This document shows, piece after piece, positions 33,203 to 39,584 of a stretch of 47,339 nt of DNA. Both the position numbers and the translations under genes were made by a program. Under the pieces are notes generated by a model that saw nothing but the letters and a program-made list of their open reading frames with translations, made no database searches and was not told where the DNA came from. Origin of the DNA: an uncultured Myxococcales bacterium (GTDB lineage Bacteria > Myxococcota_A > UBA9042); contig CAITYF010000189.1 in the NCBI GenBank assembly GCA_903896545.1, positions 1-47,339 on the forward strand, given 5' to 3'. The stretch's first letter is position 1. Each line of letters opens with the position of its first letter.

Positions 33203-33886
33203 TCACGCGGCAAGCTGGAACGGCTCTCCGCACGTGGTGCACTGGATCGTCGTCGACGCCAGCGTTGCGCGCGCCACCCGTATGTTGTACGGGCACATAC
33301 ACGACGCCTTCTTGTACCGCCCGCCCTTCTTTGACGGTTCGCCGTCGTCGGGCGTTTCCGCGTCGTCGCCTTCCCCACTGTCAGTTCCCGCTGGCTTGCT
33401 TGCGCTCACCATCGGTCGCCTGTGCATGAGGACTCGCCGCAGGGCTTCAGTCTCGGCGTTGTAACGCTGAGCCGTTTCGGCCGGCATCGCCGTCAGCGCA
33501 AAGCCGTAGTGAGCGACCTGCGTGACGTCGAGTCCAAGCTCTTTGGCCGCAGCCTCGAACTTGCGGTTGTGATACTGCGAGCGGCTGCAGTCGTAGACAC
33601 CACGCGCGAAGTTGAGCGCGTGGGCGGCCTCGTGCAGCAACGTCGCGACAATGTCCTCGGCTGAGCGGTTGAGGTGCTCGGCGACGACGACAACTTCGTG
33701 GAGGTTGCCGCCGTCGCCTTTCCTGCCGGTCCAGCGCAAGGCCGCGAAGTGGCCGAGCACGTTCGTGTTGGTGTGCGGGTTGGGAGCCGCAAGTAACACA
33801 ACGTGCGGAACTTCAGGGTGGTTTTCCTGCACCGCCTTCCAGACGGCCGACAACGCGATGGTCAGTTCAACAGCGTTTCCGCCCAT
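33203..33886 (-). CDS. SprT-like zinc metallopeptidase with zinc ribbon
   Basis: 227 residues; ATG 33886 has GGGAGG seven bases upstream and overlaps the upstream gene by 25 bases. The catalytic site is IVATLLHEAAHALNFAR (His85, Glu86, His89), and the third ligand is probably His106 in SRSQYHNRKFE. This arrangement, plus the helix KFEAAAKELGLDV, is that of SprT/SPRTN-type proteases. An acidic disordered linker leads to a C-terminal zinc ribbon (CMCPYNIRVAR ... CTTCGEPF). Eukaryotic SPRTN cleaves DNA-protein crosslinks; here the protein may act on proteins bound to element DNA. That role is inferred. Confidence 0.85.
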   Translation of the reverse strand: MGGNAVELTIALSAVWKAVQENHPEVPHVVLLAAPNPHTNTNVLGHFAALRWTGRKGDGGNLHEVVVVAEHLNRSAEDIVATLLHEAAHALNFARGVYDCSRSQYHNRKFEAAAKELGLDVTQVAHYGFALTAMPAETAQRYNAETEALRRVLMHRRPMVSASKPAGTDSGEGDDAETPDDGEPSKKGGRYKKASCMCPYNIRVARATLASTTIQCTTCGEPFQLAA

Positions 33887-34089
33887 GACGGCACCTCCCG
33901 GTCGACTGGCTCCTCGCAATGCGGGCAGTAGTTGATGAGGATGGCGTCGCCGAAGTCGATGTAAGCGAATCCTTCAGCGCGCAGCCGTTGGACCTTGTGG
34001 AACTTGGCAAGCAGCGGCACAGCCCACGGCCGGTCGCAGTTGGCGCACAGCACGGTGCCGTCGCTGGAAAGCGGTGCGACGAGTGACAT
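33862..34089 (-). CDS. Small zinc-ribbon protein (75 aa)
   Basis: ATG 34089 has AAGGAG seven bases upstream. MSLVAPLSSDGTVLCANCDR contains the first CxxC, and YCPHCEEPVDREV near the end contains the second; between them is KVQRLRAEGFAYIDFGDAIL. One compact zinc ribbon fills the protein. The stop overlaps the start of the SprT-like gene, so both are co-translated. It may be an adaptor that binds DNA or partner proteins. Family unknown. Confidence 0.7.
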   Translation of the reverse strand: MSLVAPLSSDGTVLCANCDRPWAVPLLAKFHKVQRLRAEGFAYIDFGDAILINYCPHCEEPVDREVPSWAETLLN

Positions 34090-34117
34090 TGGTTTTCTCC
34101 TTGGTGATGTGGTGTTT

Positions 34118-35197
34118 TCAGTGAACGGTTTCGGTCGGTGTGACCCGTCCGAGTTCCGAGAGCGGCTGGGTGATGATGGCGACCGAGCTGAGGCTGTGCT
34201 CACGCGCGCCCTTCAGCAGCCAATGCAAAAGCTCCGGCGTGCAGTCCTCGGGCTCCGTGTTCGGGGGCAAGAGGACGAAGTGCACGCGGGTCAGCGGCTC
34301 GAGCTTCTCGACCGCTTTGAGCGAGCCGATCGATCCCGCCGGATCGCCGTCAAAGAGCACGGTGACATGGCGTGCCTTCGCCGCGAGCATGGCCTGGTGG
34401 TCGGACAGCTCGCTGCCCATGACGGCAACCACGGAGCGGATGCCGCGCTGGTGCAGCGCCATCACCGAGAAGAATCCCTCGACGATGACGAGCCCGAATT
34501 CGCCGTCAGCTTCCGGGAGCGCACGGTGCAGGTTGAATAGCACGCGGTCCTTGTGGAAGCCTTTCGGGAACCGGTACTTGCCCAAGTCCTCGGCGTCCGA
34601 GAACTTGAGCCGTCGCCCAGCGTATGCGACCAGTTGCCCGGCCTCATCGTGCACCGGGATGCCGATGCACCCAGCAAGGATTCCTCGCGCGCAGTAGCCG
34701 ATGCCGAAGTGCTGCGCGGTTTCCAGCGACAGTCGGCGGTCCTCCAGGATGTGCGGGTGGTCCGGCAGCAATTGCAGCTCGAGGTCGAGCGGCGGGTTGA
34801 CCGGCTTTTCCCGCTTGGCGGTCTGAGGCACGCTTGCCGGCGCCCGAGTCGAGGCCGGCGCAGGGGTTGCCGCGACGGCAGCTGGAACGACCGGCGGCGG
34901 ATTGTCGTCGTCGAGGAAGAACCGCTTCAAGCGAAGCGCGGCCTCGCGGACGGTGACTTGATCCTTTGCAGCGACAAGGTCGAGTTGATTGCCGCCCTGC
35001 TTGCACCCTGTGAAGCAGTGCCAGAGGTTCTTGTCGAGGTCGACATGGAACGCCCTGGCGCTGTCGCCGTTGTGTACGGGACATGGTCCCACGAGCGTCT
35101 GACCGACTTGCTTCAAGTTGTCGATGCGGTAGTAGCGCGCGAGCACGTCCGCGATGGAAATGCGCGCGCGGATTTCACGAAAGTTGACCCAGTCCAT
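34118..35197 (-). CDS. DnaG-type primase fragment: CHC2 zinc finger plus Toprim
   Basis: About 359 residues; ATG 35197 has GGAGG five bases upstream. The zinc-binding domain has GPCPVHNGD and LWHCFTGCKQGG (Cys39, His42, Cys61, Cys65), the CHC2 finger that binds template DNA. A Pro/Ala linker (about 105-140) leads to a Toprim core: GFGLVIVEGFFSVMAL with the conserved Glu, and RHVTVLFDGDPAGSIG with Asp-x-Asp. No helicase domain is attached and none is encoded nearby, so it probably primes element DNA with the host helicase or during single-strand transfer. It follows the E1-like gene after a strong hairpin. Confidence 0.85.
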   Translation of the reverse strand: MDWVNFREIRARISIADVLARYYRIDNLKQVGQTLVGPCPVHNGDSARAFHVDLDKNLWHCFTGCKQGGNQLDLVAAKDQVTVREAALRLKRFFLDDDNPPPVVPAAVAATPAPASTRAPASVPQTAKREKPVNPPLDLELQLLPDHPHILEDRRLSLETAQHFGIGYCARGILAGCIGIPVHDEAGQLVAYAGRRLKFSDAEDLGKYRFPKGFHKDRVLFNLHRALPEADGEFGLVIVEGFFSVMALHQRGIRSVVAVMGSELSDHQAMLAAKARHVTVLFDGDPAGSIGSLKAVEKLEPLTRVHFVLLPPNTEPEDCTPELLHWLLKGAREHSLSSVAIITQPLSELGRVTPTETVH

Positions 35198-35273
35198 GAT
35201 GTCCTCCAGAAGAAAATTGCGAACCAGCGCCACCCGAAATTCGGGCGACGCGTTTGGAAAAATAGCTGATGAG

Positions 35274-35334
35274 AAAAGGGGTTCCGACGTCGCCACCCGT
35301 CCCGTGAGGTTCTGCGGGATGGGGGCGACGTCGG
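35274..35334 (-). terminator. Long hairpin with T-rich tail between E1-like and primase genes
   Basis: CCGACGTCGCC (35284-35294) and GGCGACGTCGG (35324-35334) form 11 perfect pairs. Inside, CCCGTCCCG and CGGGATGGG add eight more pairs, around a 10-base loop. The stem begins 14 bases after the stop of the E1-like gene and is followed on the minus strand by a CCCCTTTTCT tail. It should end or attenuate transcription from the ubiquitin-like cassette before the primase gene. Confidence 0.6.
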
Positions 35335-35348
35335 TTGGTTGAGCTGAC

Positions 35349-35981
35349 TTACAGGACGACCGCGTTGCGAAAGTCGAGCGTCAGCTGCGGTTTTGTTGGC
35401 CGGTCACTCGCGTAGTTCGCGACCTGACCGGCGATGAACGCCGCCAAGCCCGCCGCGCAGTACACGGTGGCCTTGGCTGTGCACGGCGCCCGATACGCCT
35501 CGATGCTCGGATAGAGCGTCTCGTCGTACCAGGAACCGAATTGCCCGACGCAGTAGACCATGCCGACTTCAGCGCCCATGCGGGCGTCGATGTACAGCGT
35601 TGGTCGGGGCGTCAGGGCGTGCCAAAGAGCGATGCGCACATCCATCGAGTCCACGCAGCAAAGCGTGACCTCAGTGGCGCTGTTCCCGTTGAAGCGGTGT
35701 GGCTGCGCGTCAATGACGACGCCAGTCATTTGCTCCACGAGCTCGGCAAGTGCGTCGACCTTGCGCCGTCCCACGTCCGCCACGCGGTACCACTGGTTCG
35801 GCAGGTTGTGCGGCTCTACGGTGTCATCGTCGAACACGCGGATGCGCTCCGCTCCCGACTTGGCGAGCGCCAAGGTCGTGAACGAGCCGACCGCGCCCGC
35901 GCCAACCACCGTGATGGGAATCGCGGCGAGGCGCGGCACGTTGAGGACGTCGAGCTGGCGGTGAAAGTCCATGCGGTTCAT
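35349..35981 (-). CDS. ThiF/E1-like ubiquitin-activating enzyme
   Basis: 210 residues; ATG 35981 follows GGAGG that overlaps the JAB stop codon. The nucleotide-binding Rossmann motif is PITVVGAGAVGSFTTLAL (Gly27-Gly32), then IRVFDDDTVEPHNLPNQWYR (Asp51 region) and DVGRRKVDAL, all typical of ThiF/MoeB/E1 adenylation domains. LCCVDSMDVR matches the strand after the Mg site. Candidate catalytic Cys residues are Cys167 in YRAPCTAKAT and Cys175. It should adenylate the C-terminal Gly of the ubiquitin-like protein and pass it to a Cys. It resembles the ThiF member of plasmid PRTRC-type cassettes, but I see no ParB-related gene here. Confidence 0.85.
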   Translation of the reverse strand: MNRMDFHRQLDVLNVPRLAAIPITVVGAGAVGSFTTLALAKSGAERIRVFDDDTVEPHNLPNQWYRVADVGRRKVDALAELVEQMTGVVIDAQPHRFNGNSATEVTLCCVDSMDVRIALWHALTPRPTLYIDARMGAEVGMVYCVGQFGSWYDETLYPSIEAYRAPCTAKATVYCAAGLAAFIAGQVANYASDRPTKPQLTLDFRNAVVL

Positions 35982-35984
35982 CGG

Positions 35985-36584
35985 TCACCTCCAGTCGGCG
36001 ACGTCGTCGTCGAAGTCGGGCCAGCCGCCGCGGTAGTTCGGCGTCAGCGGAAACGGGTGACGCGGGACGCCGTGCAGATCCGGCAAGAGCATGGGCAGCT
36101 GTTCGACCACGTGGGCGTTGAACAGCCGCTCGCACTCGGCGCGCAGGTTGTGGTCAGGCACGCTGATATCCAGCGGCAGGTCGTCGAACGTCAGCCGAAG
36201 CGGCTGCCAGACGTCGATCCGCGCTTTCCATTCGCGCTTCTTGTTGACCACGATGGACACGAGGCAGGTGTCGTTGGCGAGGCCTTCGATACATGCGTCG
36301 TCCTGCTGGCTCCAGAAGACGCCCAGCCGACCGTGGCTGTGAATCCACGCGCGGACGCGTTCTGGCTGCGGATGGGTGACGAGGAACTTGGCAAGCGCGT
36401 CCTGGTCGAGCTCGGTGCTCGCCGATGTGCAGACTTGGTCAAAGAGCTGGACTGCGCCGACGATGATGTCGTCGGCAACGGTCGCCAGGCACGAGAACTC
36501 CCCTGTTGCCAGGTCGGTCCAGTGCCAGATGCGCTCCATGGCCTCCGCGTCGATTCGAACCCTGAGATTCTGTTTCACTTTCAT
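35985..36584 (-). CDS. JAB/JAMM metalloprotease (deubiquitinase-like)
   Basis: 199 residues; ATG 36584 has GGGAGA five bases upstream, in preference to the earlier in-frame start at 36629. The JAMM signature is complete: Glu29 in ATGEFSCL, then WIHSHGRLGVFWSQQDDA with His82-x-His84-x7-Ser92-x2-Asp95. This is a zinc isopeptidase/peptidase fold that cleaves after the Gly-Gly of ubiquitin-like proteins. It may expose the C-terminus of the Ubl precursor or remove conjugates. The C-terminal part (PMLLPDLHGVPRHPFPLTPN) is unassigned. The stop lies three bases before the E1-like gene. Confidence 0.88.
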   Translation of the reverse strand: MKVKQNLRVRIDAEAMERIWHWTDLATGEFSCLATVADDIIVGAVQLFDQVCTSASTELDQDALAKFLVTHPQPERVRAWIHSHGRLGVFWSQQDDACIEGLANDTCLVSIVVNKKREWKARIDVWQPLRLTFDDLPLDISVPDHNLRAECERLFNAHVVEQLPMLLPDLHGVPRHPFPLTPNYRGGWPDFDDDVADWR

Positions 36585-36604
36585 GGGTTTCTCCCAAGTT
36601 GGAC

Positions 36605-36642
36605 GCTCTGGCTGCCGCGTGTATGTCATGGGCAGTCAGAGC
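36605..36642. promoter_or_regulatory. Hairpin between E2-like and JAB genes
   Basis: GCTCTGGCTGCC (36605-36616) pairs with GGCAGTCAGAGC (36631-36642), 12 bases with one mismatch and a 14-base loop, in the 79-base gap. No U-run. Possibly an attenuator or an mRNA-processing or stability element. Confidence 0.4.
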
Positions 36643-36663
36643 GGTGCTGTTCGCAGTGACGAG

Positions 36664-37680
36664 CTAATCGTCGTCGCTGTTGTAGTCGGGGTCCCAGGTC
36701 TCGATATGGCGGTACGCGTCACGCTCGTTGTAACTGTGGAGAAACTCCAGAATCACGGAGACGAGCGCCGCGTACTGCCCTTCACCGAGGAGCTTGCCGA
36801 TGCCCGGCCCCAGATTGCCCCAGCACGGCACGCCGTCCGAAGACACGTGCGGATGCGGGTAGCTGAAGCCGGCGTCCGACCAGATGTGCACCTTGTCTGC
36901 CGTGATGGTCAGCGTGTAGCTGCCCATGTGGTAGTCGGTGCTGTCGTGCTCCAATGTGAGCGGCGTCAGCACGATGCTCAGCTTTCCGTAGTCGACCTCG
37001 ACCGACCCAACCGGTGACGGCATCATCTTCACGAGCGCCGCGAACTCCTCAGCCGCTTTCTGCTCCTGCGCGGGGCGCGTTGTCGCTTCGAGCGCCACGA
37101 TTTGCTCGCGGAGCTCGCCGTTCTTGCGCACCAAGCCGGAGATCTGGCTGGTCAGGCGGTTGGCCTCGTACTCATTGTCGCGGATGGCGTTCTTCCAGTT
37201 GCGGACCATACCGTCAACGGAAGCGACCATCCACGACGAGAACTCGGCGCGTTCGCGCTGCCAGTCGTAGTCCTGAACGTACGCCGCTGCCAGAGGCAAC
37301 GCCGCACCCAAGACTGCTTCCAGGATGAGGCCGGGTTGAATCTCGCCAGGCACTTCAAACAGGTGTTCGAGATCGAACGCGAGCCGCACGCGCCGCCCTT
37401 CGACGGACGCGAGCACGAAAGACTGCTCGCCGACGGCCAGCTCGACTGGTTCACCCATGTGCGGGCGCCCATTGACGAGGTCGACGGTCGTGACGCCGTC
37501 CTTGTAGGGAATGCGACATTCGCTCGCCGTGCCCGCGATGGGACCGAGGAGCTCGATTTCGCGGCGAAACGGCGCGGCTTCGGTGTAGCGCGCAGACCAG
37601 CGCTGGTAGCGGATGGTGAGGTTCAGCTTGGCTTGCCAGTCAGCGAGATAGGCAGCCATCGTTGGGTCGCACGGATGCAT
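36664..37680 (-). CDS. E2-like (RWD-fold) conjugating protein with coiled coil
   Basis: 338 residues; ATG 37680 follows GGAGGAAATC. Residues 1-150 form an unassigned domain (ECRIPYKDGVTTVDLVNGRP, EGRRVRLAFDLEHLFEVPGE). Residues 160-215 are a coiled coil (NRLTSQISGLVRKNGELREQ). The C-terminal 220-330 part follows the E2 layout: strands KLSIVLTPLT, YTLTITADKVHIWSDAG, then YPHPHVSSDGVPCWGNLG. His276-Pro277-His278 and, after DG, Cys286 mirror the HPN...G.(I/V)C core of E2 enzymes, with helices LVSVILEFLHSYNERDAY after it. Cys286 is the expected thioester residue. The target of conjugation is unknown. Confidence 0.75.
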   Translation of the reverse strand: MHPCDPTMAAYLADWQAKLNLTIRYQRWSARYTEAAPFRREIELLGPIAGTASECRIPYKDGVTTVDLVNGRPHMGEPVELAVGEQSFVLASVEGRRVRLAFDLEHLFEVPGEIQPGLILEAVLGAALPLAAAYVQDYDWQRERAEFSSWMVASVDGMVRNWKNAIRDNEYEANRLTSQISGLVRKNGELREQIVALEATTRPAQEQKAAEEFAALVKMMPSPVGSVEVDYGKLSIVLTPLTLEHDSTDYHMGSYTLTITADKVHIWSDAGFSYPHPHVSSDGVPCWGNLGPGIGKLLGEGQYAALVSVILEFLHSYNERDAYRHIETWDPDYNSDDD

Positions 37681-37691
37681 GATTTCCTCCG

Positions 37692-37735
37692 ACCCGCCGA
37701 GCCGCCTCCGGTTGAGGGAGACGACTCGTGCGGGT
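37692..37735. promoter_or_regulatory. Hairpin between Ubl and E2-like genes
   Basis: ACCCGC (37692-37697) pairs with GCGGGT (37730-37735), CGAG (37698-37701) with CTCG (37725-37728), and CTCC (37706-37709) with GGAG (37717-37720), forming one interrupted stem that fills most of the 75-base gap. The GGAGG ribosome binding site of the E2-like gene lies just beyond it. Confidence 0.4.
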
Positions 37736-37755
37736 GAACAGGGTGGAAGCGAAGG

Positions 37756-37965
37756 TCAGCGCGCGCCGCCCTCGACCTTGGGGACCAAGGTGATGACGTC
37801 GCCGTCGGCCAAGCCCGTCGTGGTGGACGCGCCGAGGCCGTTGACCGAGAGCGCATGGCCCTGAGCCGGAAGATCCTCGTGTTCGAGGACCTCGCCGACC
37901 GTGGCGCCGGCGGCAGCTTCGCAGTGGCGGGCGCTGTGCCCGAGACGCAAGACTTTGATCTGCAT
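37756..37965 (-). CDS. Ubiquitin-like (MoaD/ThiS-type) modifier protein, 69 aa
   Basis: ATG 37965 has GGAG nine bases upstream. MQIKVLRLGHSARHCEAAAG starts with a beta strand, followed by ATVGEVLEHEDLP (helix), HALSVNGLGASTTTGL (strand-turn) and LADGDVITLVPKVEGGAR. This strand-helix-strand-strand pattern with DGDxITLVPKVEGG is that of MoaD/ThiS/ubiquitin-like beta-grasp proteins. The diglycine (66-67) is followed by Ala-Arg, so the C-terminus is probably made mature by the adjacent JAB protease. It is the first gene of the cassette Ubl, E2-like, JAB, E1-like. Without these neighbours it could be taken for a sulfur carrier, but no molybdopterin or thiamine genes are near. Confidence 0.8.
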   Translation of the reverse strand: MQIKVLRLGHSARHCEAAAGATVGEVLEHEDLPAQGHALSVNGLGASTTTGLADGDVITLVPKVEGGAR

Positions 37966-38285
37966 GATGACATTCTCCAGTTGCCGGTTGGGTCGCGAGG
38001 ACCGGCACCTCGTTGGGTTCGTTCCGAGATCGGAACGGCCCCGCTGGGTAAGGCTCTAACGTCGAGCCGCCCCTTCCGGGCTTCTGCAAGGCAGCAATCC
38101 CGAAAGGTGCAGTTCGATGGCCGGGCCGGAGGCGATGGCGTCAAACGGTCAGGTCTGGGCACGCGTCGACTCCGCCTGCACGGATGCGGCGCGCGTGCGC
38201 TGGCGAAGCGTCAGGTCACCAGCGCAGCGGCCGGACCTGGGTCACAGGCCGGAGCCCCAGAGCGGACCGTTCGACAGGCACCCGG
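37966..38285. other. Structured leader region upstream of the Ubl gene
   Basis: This 320-base gap has no gene but contains four inverted repeats in a row: CGAGG/CCTCG (37996-38012), GTTCCGA/TCGGAAC (38021-38036), GGCTC/GAGCC (38052-38068), and a nested one at 38072-38107 where CCTTCCGGG pairs with CCCGAAAGG around an inner CTGC-AAG-GCAG stem. On the minus strand these would be the 5' leader of the cassette mRNA. It could be a terminator for the ATPase gene plus a control leader. The part from 38108 to 38285 shows nothing clear. Confidence 0.5.
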
Positions 38286-39584
38286 TCACGTGCCCGGCGG
38301 CATGAATGCCTGGGCGATGTGCCGGTCCACCACCTGCACTGGCGTTGCGAAGCGCCTGGCAGATTGCGTGCGGATTGCGGCGACCCGTGCCGCAGCGTCG
38401 GGCGGCGTGGGCACCGGCGGCAAGAGCCGAGCGGAGAACGGGTCCAGCGCCTGCCCGTGGGCAAGGAGCTTCACGACGGCTCGGCCCGCCGGCAAGGTGG
38501 ACAGGTCACCGGACGAGAAGGGCGGATCGACCTCGCTCTGGAGCACGCGCGCATCGTCAGCCCCAACGCGCATGATGACCAGCGATCCGACGTTGCCGCG
38601 AACCGCATCCATCAGGCCCGGCGGCAGCTGCGCGAGGTACTGGTGCGACAAGGTCAGGCCGACGCCAAACTTGCGCGCCTCCGACAGCATCGTCGAAAGC
38701 GATTCCGTCACGAAATGCTGGAACTCGTCGACGTAGAGGAAGAACGGCGGAGCGCCCGGCGGCCGACGCATCGCCGCCAGCTGGATGGACGACAGGAGCA
38801 GGCTGCCGAGCAGGCGACTCGCGTCTTCGCCGAGGCGACCGACGGACAGGTTGGCAATGAGCACGCCCGAGTCGTCCATGAGCTGGCCGAGGTCGAGCTT
38901 GCTGCGCTGCTGTCCGACGATGCGCCGGATTGGCTGGTTTGCAACGAACGCGCCGAGCTTGTTCAGCACCGGCGAGAGCGCTTCGGCCTGGAGCTGCGGC
39001 CGGTAGCTTGGAAACTCGACGGTCCAGAACTGCCTGACCACCGGGTCGGTGATGCGTGCGGCGACTTTCTCGCGCAGCTCGTCTTCGGTCAGGAAGCGGT
39101 AGAGGAAAAGGAGTGTCGCCCGCGGGTCCGCGACGACGGCGAGGATGGCGCTGCGGAGCACGTGCTCTAGTCGCGGTCCCCACATGTCTGCCCAGTGTTT
39201 TCGGAACACGGCGACAAGGCCCGAGGCGATGAGATGCGCATCCAGCTGCCCGCCGCCTTGGCGAAGTACGTTGAAGGCGACAGCGTTTTCTGGGTCCGCG
39301 GGGTCAAACAAAACGGTCTGGTTGGTTCTGGACTTGGGAACCAGCGCAGTGGCGGCCAGCGCCAGATCCCCGTGCGGGTCGAGCACGCCGACGCCGCGGC
39401 CGGCGGCCAGGTCTTGCGCGATGAGGCGGAGCAGGAGCGTGGACTTGCCGACCCCGGTCTTGCCGATGATCCAGACGTGGCGCAGGCGGTCGTCCGGCAG
39501 GATGCCGAACCGGTTGTGCGTGCCGCGGAAGTCGGTCTCGGCAAGCGTGAGGAGTGGCGATTTCTTTGGCGGGTGGTCATACAT
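38286..39584 (-). CDS. Soluble VirD4/TraG-type coupling ATPase
   Basis: 432 residues from ATG 39584, whose ATG overlaps the preceding stop; an in-frame ATG at 39629 would add 15 residues. Motifs: HVWIIGKTGVGKSTLLLRLI (Walker A, 41-48), GVLDPHGDLAL (69-73), Walker B FFLYVDEFQHFV (Asp286, Glu287) and the sensor GVGLTLSHQYLAQLP. These are hallmarks of conjugative coupling proteins of the TraD/TraG family that lack the N-terminal membrane anchor. It should move or recruit element DNA for transfer. It is coupled to the replication-relaxation gene and precedes the Ubl leader. Confidence 0.87.
   Translation of the reverse strand: MYDHPPKKSPLLTLAETDFRGTHNRFGILPDDRLRHVWIIGKTGVGKSTLLLRLIAQDLAAGRGVGVLDPHGDLALAATALVPKSRTNQTVLFDPADPENAVAFNVLRQGGGQLDAHLIASGLVAVFRKHWADMWGPRLEHVLRSAILAVVADPRATLLFLYRFLTEDELREKVAARITDPVVRQFWTVEFPSYRPQLQAEALSPVLNKLGAFVANQPIRRIVGQQRSKLDLGQLMDDSGVLIANLSVGRLGEDASRLLGSLLLSSIQLAAMRRPPGAPPFFLYVDEFQHFVTESLSTMLSEARKFGVGLTLSHQYLAQLPPGLMDAVRGNVGSLVIMRVGADDARVLQSEVDPPFSSGDLSTLPAGRAVVKLLAHGQALDPFSARLLPPVPTPPDAAARVAAIRTQSARRFATPVQVVDRHIAQAFMPPGT

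Noticed and set aside
34553..35269. Plus-strand frame opposite the primase
   Set aside because: The primase motifs (CHC2, Toprim) are on the minus strand with good ribosome binding site spacing.
35541..36659. 372-codon plus-strand frame opposite the JAB and E1-like genes
   Set aside because: The minus strand encodes complete JAMM and ThiF motifs; the plus frame has none.
35349..37965. Molybdopterin or thiamine biosynthesis as the role of the Ubl and ThiF genes
   Set aside because: No other genes of those pathways are near, and the presence of E2-like and JAB genes with a Gly-Gly-Ala-Arg tail fits protein conjugation better.
35349..37965. Canonical PRTRC cassette
   Set aside because: No ParB-related or ParM-like gene was found in the block, although the Ubl, JAB and ThiF parts are similar in kind.
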